Of a stretch of DNA of 39,702 nt, positions 7,382 to 16,866 are shown in pieces. Made by a program: the position numbers and the translations under genes. Source of the DNA: Paraburkholderia silviterrae (GTDB lineage: Bacteria; Pseudomonadota; Gammaproteobacteria; Burkholderiales; Burkholderiaceae); contig NZ_SMRP01000047.1 in assembly GCF_004353915.1 (NCBI RefSeq), positions 1 to 39,702 of the forward strand. The letters run 5' to 3'. Under the pieces are notes generated by a model that worked only from the letters and a program-made list of their open reading frames with translations, did not search any database and was not told the origin of the DNA. The first letter of the stretch is position 1; each line of letters starts with the position of its first letter.

Positions 7382-8077
7382 ATGGACAACCTGTATTTCC
7401 GCCACGTCCTGCTTGTGGAGGATGAAGGCCTGACGCGGATCGCGATGAAGAGCCTGATCTTGACGTCGGAGCCGACGCTCGACATCGACGAAGCCGGCTC
7501 GTACGCGGCCGCGGTCGAGCGTCTGCTCAGCAAGCCTTACGATCTGGTCTTTCTCGACTACCAGATCGGGGACAATCACACCGGGCTTGACCTGCTGCGC
7601 TGGCTGCAGGAAAACGAGCGCGCTGCGCATGTGGTGATGCTGTCCGCTCAGGACGACCGCGAGACCGTGCTGGAGTGCATCAAGCATGGCGCAGGCGGCT
7701 TCATCTCGAAGGCCAGCGAGGAAGGCGGCGCGGTGTTCCGGGAAGCGCTGCAGACGATCCTGAATGGTCGTGTCTACCTGCCCAACAGCGTGCTCGGCAA
7801 GGGCGGCCATACCCCGCAGTCGCCGGGCCCGAGCAAGGGCATTCCGATCGACTCGCTGAACCTGCCGCCGCGCCTCGCGCAAACCTTGCGCTTTCTGCTG
7901 CAGGGCATGTCGAACAAGGCCATCGCGCGAAAGATGAATATCACGGAGAACACCGCGAAGGAGTACATCAGCGACCTGCTGAGCCGCTTCAACGTCTCGC
8001 GGCGCACCTTTCTGATCGTCGAAATGGCGCGCCGCGGCATTGAGATTCCCACCGTGGCGCACGACACGGCGGCGTAG
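7382..8077 (+). CDS. Two-component response regulator, NarL/LuxR-type
   Basis: This 231-residue transcription regulator has an N-terminal receiver domain (about 8-125) with acidic pocket EDE (13-15), phospho-acceptor Asp in LVFLDYQ (about residue 59), the switch residue in VVMLSAQ and the lysine in FISKAS. The C-terminal HTH (about 160-222) has the LuxR-type phrase LRFLLQGMSNKAIARKMNITENTAKEYISDLL. ATG 7382 has GGAGAG close upstream, so the longer frame from 7034 is not used. The gene converges with the hybrid kinase that ends at 8102, leaving only 24 bases between the stops. Convergent placement suggests a cognate pair, although this is not proof. Confidence 0.9.
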   Translation: MDNLYFRHVLLVEDEGLTRIAMKSLILTSEPTLDIDEAGSYAAAVERLLSKPYDLVFLDYQIGDNHTGLDLLRWLQENERAAHVVMLSAQDDRETVLECIKHGAGGFISKASEEGGAVFREALQTILNGRVYLPNSVLGKGGHTPQSPGPSKGIPIDSLNLPPRLAQTLRFLLQGMSNKAIARKMNITENTAKEYISDLLSRFNVSRRTFLIVEMARRGIEIPTVAHDTAA

Positions 8078-8101
8078 TGTCCGCTCAGGCCATAGCGGGC
8101 C

Positions 8102-10105
8102 CTACGCCTGGGCGGGCGCCTCCGTCAATTCGAGCATGCGCGCAATCAGCAAGTCGGGGGACAGCGGCTTGCTGAGCACGCAGCGCGCCGGCAACACACC
8201 CTGCGTGCTGACCCCTGCCTCGCCCGTCACCACGAGACACGGCACGGGCCGCGAGAAGTGCTCACCGAGCAGGCGCACGACATCACTCGCGGTCGACCTT
8301 TCCGGCAACCGGTAGTCGCTGATGACAAGGTCGGGCACGCGCTCGATCTCCTCTAGCAGATCGCCGAGTTCGGCCACCGAGCGAACCGAATCGAACAGCA
8401 CGCCCCAGCGCGAAAACAGCGCCTCCATCGAGGCGCGCACGAGGCTGTCGTCCTCGACCAGCAACACGTAGAGACCCCGCAGCGACGCCGGCGACGAAGC
8501 CGCATCGGCGGGCGCTATCGCGGCATCCTGGAGCGCAAAGGGATCGGCCACCGGCATGCGGACCGAGAAGCGCGACCCGCGTCCCTCGATCGACTTCAGC
8601 TCGAGACGGTGCCCCTCGAGTAGTGACACCACCGCATTCACGATCGACAAACCGAGTCCGAGCCCTTTCTCGCGGTCCCGCTCCGGGTTGCCGATCTGCA
8701 CAAACGGCTGGAAGATCGCATCCCAATGCTCCGGTGCAATGCCTATGCCGTTGTCGAGGACGTCGAGCCGCACATAGTTAGGCATGCGCACCACGCCCAC
8801 GAGCACCGCGCGGCGACCCGTTTTCGACGGGTCCGAATATTTGATGCCGTTCGAGATGAGGTTGCTCAGCACGCGCGGAATCCAGTCGGCGTCGGTGCGC
8901 ACCCAAGCGGGCTTTTGCCGGGCCTTTCCATAGCGCAGCGCCACGCCGCAACTCTCGGCGAACGGCGCGAGTTGCTCGACCGTCTCCTCGGTCACGCGGC
9001 TCAGGTCCACGCTCGTGTAGTTCGGGTTGACGTGCCCCGATTCGAGCTTCGAGAGGTCGAGCACCGCGTTAAAGAGGCGCGCGGTCAGGACCGACGCCTT
9101 GCGCGCCTCGCCGATCAGCCTGCTCGACGCTTCAACGTCACGCGCAACCAGCGCTTCGTCGGCAGCGGCAAGAAAGAGATTGAGCGCATGCATGGGCTGC
9201 CGCAGGTCATGCGCGGCTGCCGCCAGAAAGCGCGATTTCGCCCGGCTCGCCTGCTCGGCGGCTTCGCGCTGCTGCTCGCGCAAGGCGATCAGGGCTTCCG
9301 ACTTGGTCTGCTGGTCGCGCCGTGCGCGCTCGAGGTCATGATGCTTTTGCGCGAGCGCCGAATTGACGATTTGCAGGGTGTCGTTGCTTTGCGCAAGTGC
9401 CTGGACGGCGACATAGCGGTCGCGCACATGCCGCTCGGCATTCACGTTGACGCTATGGCCCAGAACAGCCACGTTGAGCAGGTAGAACATGCCTGCCGCG
9501 AAGTTGTCTGGCTCGACCGCCTGAGTGAGCAATTGCGCCATCACGATCGCGGCGATCACACAGGCGGTCAGTATCAGCGTCGCCTTGGCCCGCAAGCGAA
9601 GGAAACCGAACTGATAGAAAAGAATTAAATAAAAGCCGACAAAAAAATGCGTGAAATTGAACGGGCGTGGTGCAAGAAAGGTTTGCATCATCAGGCACAG
9701 ACACATGAACGCCAATCCCGAGAGCAGGACCCAATGTGCCACCCGATCGCGATGAAAGGCGAGCCTGAAAGCCAGCACGATGCCGACGCTCGCGCCAAGC
9801 GCACCGGCGCAACGGAATGCGAAAACCTCCGGAAAGTATGGCCGGAACACTGGGCTGGACTGCGCGAGGCTAATTTCCCAGTAGCCGAAACACACCCAGA
9901 TCAGAGTTCCGAGCACTAGCGCCGCGCGGCGGAAGTCGGCAAAACGTTGGCCATAGTCCTCCGTAAATTCCTGTTCGACCTGCGGATCCTCGAATCGGGC
10001 TGGCCAGCAAAGCATGTCGACCAGCCACGCACGAACCGCAGCCGGCGCGGGCGAGCGTTTGAGGAATTTCGATTCTTCCGCAGACTGAAACCTGAACATG
10101 TTCAT
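8102..10105 (-). CDS. Membrane hybrid sensor histidine kinase with receiver domain
   Basis: The product is 667 residues from ATG 10105. An N-terminal membrane block of about six helices (about 60-215) is followed by a coiled coil (about 225-285, with LREQQREAAEQASRAKSRF). The histidine box is AAAHDLRQPMHALNLFL, with His near residue 299. The ATPase domain shows N-box NLISNGIKYS, DNGIGI and GLGLGLSIV. A C-terminal receiver has VLLVEDDSLVRASMEALF and Asp in LVISDYRLPE. The HDLRQP box is typical of a kinase group that pairs with LuxR-type regulators, in line with the converging regulator. The receiver is placed for intramolecular relay, yet no Hpt domain is seen. The frame runs on to 10204, but those extra residues look unlike protein and ATG 10105 or 10099 is preferred. 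Confidence 0.88.
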   Translation of the reverse strand: MNMFRFQSAEESKFLKRSPAPAAVRAWLVDMLCWPARFEDPQVEQEFTEDYGQRFADFRRAALVLGTLIWVCFGYWEISLAQSSPVFRPYFPEVFAFRCAGALGASVGIVLAFRLAFHRDRVAHWVLLSGLAFMCLCLMMQTFLAPRPFNFTHFFVGFYLILFYQFGFLRLRAKATLILTACVIAAIVMAQLLTQAVEPDNFAAGMFYLLNVAVLGHSVNVNAERHVRDRYVAVQALAQSNDTLQIVNSALAQKHHDLERARRDQQTKSEALIALREQQREAAEQASRAKSRFLAAAAHDLRQPMHALNLFLAAADEALVARDVEASSRLIGEARKASVLTARLFNAVLDLSKLESGHVNPNYTSVDLSRVTEETVEQLAPFAESCGVALRYGKARQKPAWVRTDADWIPRVLSNLISNGIKYSDPSKTGRRAVLVGVVRMPNYVRLDVLDNGIGIAPEHWDAIFQPFVQIGNPERDREKGLGLGLSIVNAVVSLLEGHRLELKSIEGRGSRFSVRMPVADPFALQDAAIAPADAASSPASLRGLYVLLVEDDSLVRASMEALFSRWGVLFDSVRSVAELGDLLEEIERVPDLVISDYRLPERSTASDVVRLLGEHFSRPVPCLVVTGEAGVSTQGVLPARCVLSKPLSPDLLIARMLELTEAPAQA

Positions 10106-10400
10106 CGCCACTCGCCGGTATGCTCGCTGGCCTCGCGAAGCAGGAAGCACGTCTGGCGCACAGGCGTGCCAGTTCATTCTAGGATCTGTTTTCCATACGA
10201 ACAATCAACGTACGCCAACGGCAAGAAATGACGGGTAATACCAGACTGTCAAAGCCTGCCAGTTGGTGCGATGCCAACGTTTCCTTCACGCCGATGGCCT
10301 GGCATCCACGCCTTGCGTTGCGGAACAACGGAGGATGCGAATGGCACGGACCATGCATGGATGCCTCGCGCGACGGCAGTTGCCGTCCGTGGAGTGGGAA

Positions 10401-12044
10401 ATGAGCTTCTCTATCAAGTCGTTTGGCCTGGGCGTCGCGCTCCCGCTGGTCGTGGTTGGCGTGTACCAGATCTTTGGCGAGCCGGCGACGCTGGTCCAGC
10501 CCATTCAGGTGTCCGATGCTCTCAAGAAAAGCGGCTTCACGGAGCAAGCCCTGCAAAACATGCTGGTCGATGCCCTGAGCGAATTGCGTACGACGGCCAA
10601 AGGCGTCACGCCCCGTTCCCCGGACACCGAGGCGGTACTGACCGAGTTCAATTTCCCGGACTTCTCCATGCCCGGAACGGGGCTTTCCATGCGCTCACTC
10701 GTCGAGTATGCGCGTGATTTGCTCGAACTCGACTCCTCGGTCTATGGAAGCGCGACTGGCGCGCCGTCTGGATTTTCCGTGGATCTCACCCTTCGCGACG
10801 CGCAAGGAGAGTCGATTTCGATCCATCAAACGATAGCGAACAATGCGTTGCCCGCGCACCGGCATGGCGAGAAGCCCGCGAGTGGCACGGGCGCGCCCCT
10901 GGTCATGGAGGAAACGCTCCGGCGTGCCGCCATGCAGATACTCGAGCGCCAGAGCCCTTTGCTCTATGCCGATAACCTCCTGAATAGCCAGCAAAGCGAA
11001 TGCTTTTCCGATAGCGCGAAGTGCGACTTTCGCGAAGTGCGCAAGCGCTATGAGGAGATTGCCGTCGATGGCGGGAAAAAGCCCGATGAACCCGAGAGCA
11101 AGACTGCCTGGGCCATGCCCATTCTGGTCGCGCTCCACTTCGTGAAAGTCGGCCAAAAAGTGGCGAGTTCGAACAGCGATGCCGCCCTGGCGGAACTCAT
11201 GTTGTCGAAGATCGACGATTTGACCGGAGACTACACAGGCTCCATTGGGCGTACTCGCATCATTCGCGAGAAAAGCCAAAACGACAAATCGTGGGCAAAG
11301 GTGCTGCCCTGGGCCTGGTACAACTGGGGTGTCGCGCTGAACGATCTCGGCTGCTACGAGGCCGCGGCGGAGGTACTCACGGAAGCCGCCAGCGAGAATC
11401 CGGATTATGCGCCCGCGTATAACGCACTCTCGCGCGCCTACAACGCGCTCTCGGAAACTAGCGTGCGCGCCGCCACGGCCTCCCCGTCGCTCACCGACTA
11501 TCGCGAGAAGGCGCGCGACGCCGCCACGAGAGCCGTGCAACTCGATCCCGGCTATCAAGAGGCCTACGTCAACCTGGGCGACGCCTCGCGGCCCTTGCTC
11601 GCCCCGTCTGCGGACCCGGACACGAAAGCCAGTTACGACGGCGACGAAAAGCAGGCGCGCGAGGCCTATGAGAAAGCCATAGCACTCAACGCGGATACGG
11701 CTGGACGAGCGCGTCAGCAACTCGCCCTGATTCCGGGCACCGGGTACGCAAACATGGCCGAGCGCATGACGAAGAAGCGGCCGGAATGCCGCCAGGGCTT
11801 GCCGCGCTCGTTCCTCGAAGCGTCCGGCTGCAGCGACGCGCAGATCCACACCGCGGCCAACCGTGCAAGCGAATTCGCCAACACCACGCTGGGTGCCATG
11901 CCGAATACGCCCAACGTATGCAATCAACTGGGGCTGCACCCGCGTGAAAACAGCCCGATGAAGCCTCTGCGAATCACCGCCACGGCGATCGACGTCGAAA
12001 GCGCGAGCCACAAATCCGCGCCCCGGCAGCGCGAAAGAGGCTAA
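10401..12044 (+). CDS. Membrane-anchored TPR-repeat protein, function unknown
   Basis: The product is 547 residues from ATG 10401, which has GGAG six bases upstream; the frame is open further upstream but without a start signal. A single N-terminal helix (about 8-24, LGVALPLVVVGVYQIFG) likely anchors it in the inner membrane. After a long non-repetitive region come TPR-like units at about 302-350 (YNWGVALNDLGCYEAAAEVL, then YAPAYNALSRAYNAL), 378-400 and 410-432 (AREAYEKAIALN). A cysteine-containing tail (KKRPECRQGL, SGCSD, NVCNQLG) follows. TPRs usually bind partner proteins. It converges on the oxidoreductase-phospholipase operon, with ten bases between stops, so co-function is possible but not shown. 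Confidence 0.7.
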   Translation: MSFSIKSFGLGVALPLVVVGVYQIFGEPATLVQPIQVSDALKKSGFTEQALQNMLVDALSELRTTAKGVTPRSPDTEAVLTEFNFPDFSMPGTGLSMRSLVEYARDLLELDSSVYGSATGAPSGFSVDLTLRDAQGESISIHQTIANNALPAHRHGEKPASGTGAPLVMEETLRRAAMQILERQSPLLYADNLLNSQQSECFSDSAKCDFREVRKRYEEIAVDGGKKPDEPESKTAWAMPILVALHFVKVGQKVASSNSDAALAELMLSKIDDLTGDYTGSIGRTRIIREKSQNDKSWAKVLPWAWYNWGVALNDLGCYEAAAEVLTEAASENPDYAPAYNALSRAYNALSETSVRAATASPSLTDYREKARDAATRAVQLDPGYQEAYVNLGDASRPLLAPSADPDTKASYDGDEKQAREAYEKAIALNADTAGRARQQLALIPGTGYANMAERMTKKRPECRQGLPRSFLEASGCSDAQIHTAANRASEFANTTLGAMPNTPNVCNQLGLHPRENSPMKPLRITATAIDVESASHKSAPRQRERG

Positions 12045-12053
12045 GCGTCCGGG

Positions 12054-15000
12054 TCAGCTTTCGGGACGCCGCGCAAATACGCTCATCCCCGCGCAGTAGC
12101 CCAGCTCGCGATAGGCTTCCCATTGGCTGTCGTTGAAGAACTGGTCGACCGTGGTCTCCTGCGGAAAATCATGGAAGGTATTCGCGTAGGTACTGACGTC
12201 GTTGGGCGGGCCGATGCCGATACTCGGCTTGACGTATAGCAGCCAGCTCGGCCGGTCGGGCTGGTTGGTGTAAGTGATGCAGGCAAGCGCGGCGCAGCGC
12301 GGGCCATCGCGCTTCAGTTCGGAGAACGCACCAATGGCTTCCGGGTCGAGCAGTGGCTTGATCCAGTCCGGCAGTTTCGGCTCATTCGCCCCGCGCTCGA
12401 AGGCGCTCCATCCGAATCTGCGGCGCGGAAGTTTCGCGCGCACGCCGCGCGGATCGAGCCAGCTGATGGTGGCGCAGAAGTCGTAACGCACCTGCCTCGT
12501 CAGCAGTGCGAGCGAATCAAAGCAGTAAGCCGGGTCGGCGCCCGCGTCGACGGCGACGATGAAGGGAAGCCGCCGCCGCAGCAGCTCGTAGATGCCCGTG
12601 TTGTCGAAGTGGCCGCCATCGCTCAAGTACCACATCTGCGCGGAAGGTCCCTCGAAATAGGCGCGCCATTCGTCCAGCAACTTCGCTTGCAGGGTGAAGA
12701 GCGCCGAAGGCAGCGACTTGAGCCGGCGCCAGAGTGCCGGCGGATAACGTCCCGGCCGCTCGCCCGCTGCAATGCCGCTGTTCCACCAGTAACCGATCCG
12801 GAAATTCAACAGCCCAAGCAGCAGGGACTCCGCGAGCTTCGTGTTGCGGCCAAGGCCGGTCGTCGCGGCAGCGCCCGAGATGGCCATCCACTGGCCGAGG
12901 CTGAGCCGCTCGACACTGACCGGGCCGCCGTCGGCGCGTGCAAGGGCGTGGAACTCGTGCGGATTCGGGCCCACCAGCACGGGGATGATGGGCGCGGCGC
13001 GCACGGGTGTCTGCTTCGCGTCGCGCGCGCCCCAGAGCGCGTGAAACCGCCTGCCCGCGCTGATGCCGGCAGGCCCGACGCACATTGGCATGCCCTTGTC
13101 GTCGCGCAGTTGATTGCCCGAGAGCGGATCGACCGTGTTATTCAGGCAGGTGCTGATCAAATGCAGCGGTCCACCATGCCTTTCGGGATGATATTCGTCG
13201 AACGGGACGTCGTCGCCCAAGTCGCTCACGCCCACCGGCACAGGCTTGCTGACACCGGGCGGATTCACGCGGGCGTCATTGGAGGCGCCCAGATAGGTGC
13301 GCACCAGCTTTTCCGCGTAGCTGTGCTGCAGGGACGACAAGTTGAGAAAGAGCAGCGCGCGGCCTTTCACGGCCGAAATGAGCAATGCGGCAACCACGCA
13401 AAAGCGCGCGGTGGTCGAATCGAGGCTAAAGGCCAGATAGACCAGCAGATCCAGGAACAGGAACAACACGAATGCCAGCGTGAATGCAGTGAGCGCGAGC
13501 AGCACCTCCTGCACGAGGCCGCCCACGAAGGTCTGCCCCTGGTCTGGCGCGGGCGTCGCGGCCTTTTTCGCCTCGCGCTTGAGCACGCTAGCCGTGATCC
13601 CTCTTAGCAGGACCAGTACGGGAGCAATGCCAGCCATGGACCAGTTCATCGCACGCGAGCCGCTCGTCGGCAGCAGTTGCGCGAGCGTATCCACCACCAC
13701 GAACAACGCGCTCACAGCGAACCCGAACAGCGCCGCGCCGAGCAGACGGGTCAGCCGGTTGCGTATGACAGTCGTGCCGTCCTCGGGCTGCGCCGTGCCT
13801 GGATCGATCGGCGGCGCATTCGTTCCTGGCGGCGGGGGATTGGCGAGCAGCAGCCCTGCTGCTTGCTGCTCGAACCACGCGAGCAGCAGCACAGCGAGCG
13901 CGACGGCGCTCCAGACTTCGATGTCGTGCAGCGTCAGTCCGTAGATCGCGCATCCGAGCATCACGATCCACAGGATGAACGGCATCCATGGCCGCCAGTC
14001 GCCATGCGGGCGGCGCATCATGGTGAGCCAGTAGCCGATGGAAGGCGGCAGCACGCCGAGCACGAACAGCCAGAGCGGCAGCCACCACCAGGCCGAGAGC
14101 GTCACGCCTTGCCATTGCGGCGGCGCGGTCTCGCACACGGGCGAGAGGTAGCTGAGCGACGAACAGCCGAGCACGAACCAGTGCAGCGCGCCCAGCACGC
14201 CAAACAGCAGCGCGCCGATCCAGACATGCACCGCCGCGAGGTTGCGCAGGATGACCGCGATGTCGAACAACCTGTCGTGACGGCCGCCGCCCGCGAGATA
14301 TTGGGCGTTGTAGCGCAGCCACTGAATAGTCGGCGAACCCAGATTCGTGAGCGTCCGTTCTACGCGGTCCACGGGCATCTGGCGTTCCTGCTCGGGCATC
14401 TCCGTAAACAGCTTGCCGAGAAATGAGCCTATATAGCCGCCACCCGATATCGTGGACATGAAGTCGATATCGCGCAGACGCCGCGTTCTCGCGAGCGCCT
14501 GAAGCACGCCGAGACAGAAGGTGGCGCTGCGCACGCCCCCGCCCGACAAGGCGAGGCCAACCGTATCCTCCGGCAGCCGCGCAGGATCCGCATGGGCCGC
14601 ATCCTCCCATTCGGGCCGGGCCGAGCGGCGGCGTGCGCGCACCGCGCCCGCTTCGACAGCCTCCAGCGCGCGCGGATAGTTCTCCGAGTCGGCCAGCAGG
14701 ACGTCGGCGGCCTTCTCGCTGATCATGAAGGTAGGCGTCACGATGAAGTAGCCCGGAATGCGCGGAAAGACCGAGGTGTCGACGATGCGCAGGCCCTCCA
14801 CCCCATGCACGCGGAAATTGCTGTCCACCACGGCATACGGGTCCTGCAGATCGCGCGGATCGGCGCGCCACGGATCGTGGCCGATCCGGCAAGTGCCGCA
14901 CGCGTGATGCCCCCACGCTTCGTTCTTGATCCACTGACGCAAGGTTGGCGAGTAATCGGGTTTATCGAGGCCGGGCTGGACTTCGCTGGCGAACGCGGAC

Positions 15001-16838
15001 ACCCGGTGATTGGTCGCGCGTATATGCTGGATCGCGTCGCACAGGGCATCCACGTCGCTATTGCAGTCCTGCGCGCCCTCGCTCGTGTCGTCGAACGAGT
15101 GAAAGTTGATTTCCGGCGTGGCGAATGGATCGTTGCTGCGCAGGCGGACCGCGCCGTTATTGTTGTTGGTGTAAGCCTTGAGAATCACCCAGCTCCACAA
15201 ATTGCGCGTCGTTTCATTCGACGACATGCTCCGGCACAGCAACTGCCGCGAATAGTCCCAGTAGTAGCCCCGAAACGCGACCGGCAAGCCAAAGATGAAC
15301 AGGTCCGGGTCGCTGCGCACGCAGGCGCCGCTCGTGGACGACATCATCATGGCGAGCGCACCGCCGTTGGTCGAGTAAAGGCCGCTCTGGTCGGTGAGCC
15401 ACTGGCGCAGCATCGGGTCGTCTGCGTCGCCCGGATCGAAGGTCACGCCATCGAGGGTGGTAAACGGCTCGCGCGCCTCGCTGATCACGCTGACTTCATA
15501 GCGGTCCTGAAGATTGCGGCCGACGCCCGGCAGATGCACGACCGGGGCGACAAGCTCACCGTCACGGCGGCGCGGCCCCTCAACCAGGCCGTGCAATTGC
15601 GCAGCGTCGCCAATGCCGCTCAGCATCAGCAGTTGCGGCGTGTTGAATGCGCCGCCGCAAACAATCACTTCGCGGCGCGCGAACAGCTGTAGCGTGACGG
15701 GCGCCTCGTCGTTGCCGCCATGCCTGGGGCTGGCCGCGTACAGATACGGACCGATGCGCACTTCCACGCCAATCGCACGCGGCACGCCGTTGCCGCCCTG
15801 CTCGAACACGATCCGCGTGACATGCGCCGGGTTCAGGATCGTGAGCCGGTCCGGGCATTCGGCCTTCACGTTCAGCAGATGGTCGCGCAGGCCGCAGCGG
15901 CGCTTGCCGTCGGTGCCGATCGAGATCAGCGAAACGTGGGCGCGGCTCTGGATGTCCGGCGAGCGGACATTGGGGTCGAGGAACTGCAGGATCTGAAGCC
16001 GAAAGAGCGCGAGGCCGAACATCTGCGCCGCGCTGCGATTTTCGAGCGAGGCCAACAGCACGTCCTTGAGCACGCCGAGAAACGTGCGATCGCCTCGGGC
16101 GATGTTGGCGATCACTAATGGGTCGATGAAACTCGTCTTCTGCCAGCCCGCCGAACCGTGTCCGCCGGGATCGAGCTGCCCACGCGGATCGAGCACACGT
16201 GCCAGCCATTGCAGAAAGTCGAACACGCGCCCCAGCGTTCTTTCCGCGAAGGTCCGGTAGACCGCGTAGTAAAGGCAGTTCTCGATTTTGGCGAAGTAGC
16301 CCTGCATGTTCTGCGAGCGCCATGAATCGTCGCCGGTGAATTCGGCAATGTGATCCCAATCGGCGTCATTCGGGCGAATGATGATCATCGCGTGATGCGA
16401 GGTGCAGCCGCCAATGGCCGCCGCGCGCGGATAGAAAATGCCGCCCGGCTGCTGCCCCGGCGCTGTCGCGGAGGGATCCTTCGCTTCATTGTATTTCGAG
16501 TCGTTTTGCTGACGCGCCGTGCTCGTGTAGTGACGCACCGAGAATTCCCAGCTCATGTCCGGGTCTTCGGTCGCGCTGGCATGGAAAGCCGGCACCGCGT
16601 ACACCTGGCGCATCTGCTGTTGTGCGAGATCCGGCGCGCCGCGCGTCATCGGCTGAGCCTGCGCATCGGGCTGCGCGACGGCGGGATCGGTGCCGGCCTC
16701 GATCAGCAGCACGCGGCGCCCGTTTAGCGCAAGCCGCGCGGCGAGCGGGCCGCCGCCCGCGCCCGAACCCACGATCACATAGTCGAAGGGCGTGCTCTGC
16801 GGGTCCCTGGCTTTCGACAGCGGGTCATCGGGGTTCAT
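12054..16838 (-). CDS. GMC oxidoreductase fused to membrane patatin-like phospholipase
   Basis: The 1594-residue protein has two enzyme halves. Residues 1-715 are a GMC flavoprotein: FAD-binding VIVGSGAGGGPLAARLA (about 21-37) and EAGT, substrate-domain phrase GGAFNTPQLLMLSGIG (395-410), catalytic region WGHHACGTCRIG (642-653), and end IPGYFIVTPTFMISEKAAD. After an Arg-rich linker, residues 755-1594 form a patatin-like lipase: oxyanion loop LALSGGGVRSATF (about 763-774), nucleophile Ser in STISGGGYIG (Ser near 798), SGAAATTGLG (1321-1330) and catalytic Asp in SDGGHFDN (Asp near 1407). About eight membrane helices (about 867-1165) split the lipase domain. Ribosome binding site GGAG precedes ATG 16838. 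The gene starts 28 bases after the cytochrome gene, so they form an operon. No signal peptide is seen, so the flavin domain is predicted cytoplasmic. Confidence 0.85.
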   Translation of the reverse strand: MNPDDPLSKARDPQSTPFDYVIVGSGAGGGPLAARLALNGRRVLLIEAGTDPAVAQPDAQAQPMTRGAPDLAQQQMRQVYAVPAFHASATEDPDMSWEFSVRHYTSTARQQNDSKYNEAKDPSATAPGQQPGGIFYPRAAAIGGCTSHHAMIIIRPNDADWDHIAEFTGDDSWRSQNMQGYFAKIENCLYYAVYRTFAERTLGRVFDFLQWLARVLDPRGQLDPGGHGSAGWQKTSFIDPLVIANIARGDRTFLGVLKDVLLASLENRSAAQMFGLALFRLQILQFLDPNVRSPDIQSRAHVSLISIGTDGKRRCGLRDHLLNVKAECPDRLTILNPAHVTRIVFEQGGNGVPRAIGVEVRIGPYLYAASPRHGGNDEAPVTLQLFARREVIVCGGAFNTPQLLMLSGIGDAAQLHGLVEGPRRRDGELVAPVVHLPGVGRNLQDRYEVSVISEAREPFTTLDGVTFDPGDADDPMLRQWLTDQSGLYSTNGGALAMMMSSTSGACVRSDPDLFIFGLPVAFRGYYWDYSRQLLCRSMSSNETTRNLWSWVILKAYTNNNNGAVRLRSNDPFATPEINFHSFDDTSEGAQDCNSDVDALCDAIQHIRATNHRVSAFASEVQPGLDKPDYSPTLRQWIKNEAWGHHACGTCRIGHDPWRADPRDLQDPYAVVDSNFRVHGVEGLRIVDTSVFPRIPGYFIVTPTFMISEKAADVLLADSENYPRALEAVEAGAVRARRRSARPEWEDAAHADPARLPEDTVGLALSGGGVRSATFCLGVLQALARTRRLRDIDFMSTISGGGYIGSFLGKLFTEMPEQERQMPVDRVERTLTNLGSPTIQWLRYNAQYLAGGGRHDRLFDIAVILRNLAAVHVWIGALLFGVLGALHWFVLGCSSLSYLSPVCETAPPQWQGVTLSAWWWLPLWLFVLGVLPPSIGYWLTMMRRPHGDWRPWMPFILWIVMLGCAIYGLTLHDIEVWSAVALAVLLLAWFEQQAAGLLLANPPPPGTNAPPIDPGTAQPEDGTTVIRNRLTRLLGAALFGFAVSALFVVVDTLAQLLPTSGSRAMNWSMAGIAPVLVLLRGITASVLKREAKKAATPAPDQGQTFVGGLVQEVLLALTAFTLAFVLFLFLDLLVYLAFSLDSTTARFCVVAALLISAVKGRALLFLNLSSLQHSYAEKLVRTYLGASNDARVNPPGVSKPVPVGVSDLGDDVPFDEYHPERHGGPLHLISTCLNNTVDPLSGNQLRDDKGMPMCVGPAGISAGRRFHALWGARDAKQTPVRAAPIIPVLVGPNPHEFHALARADGGPVSVERLSLGQWMAISGAAATTGLGRNTKLAESLLLGLLNFRIGYWWNSGIAAGERPGRYPPALWRRLKSLPSALFTLQAKLLDEWRAYFEGPSAQMWYLSDGGHFDNTGIYELLRRRLPFIVAVDAGADPAYCFDSLALLTRQVRYDFCATISWLDPRGVRAKLPRRRFGWSAFERGANEPKLPDWIKPLLDPEAIGAFSELKRDGPRCAALACITYTNQPDRPSWLLYVKPSIGIGPPNDVSTYANTFHDFPQETTVDQFFNDSQWEAYRELGYCAGMSVFARRPES

Positions 16839-16866
16839 CGCGGCTCCGGTGGACGAAGTTGACGAG

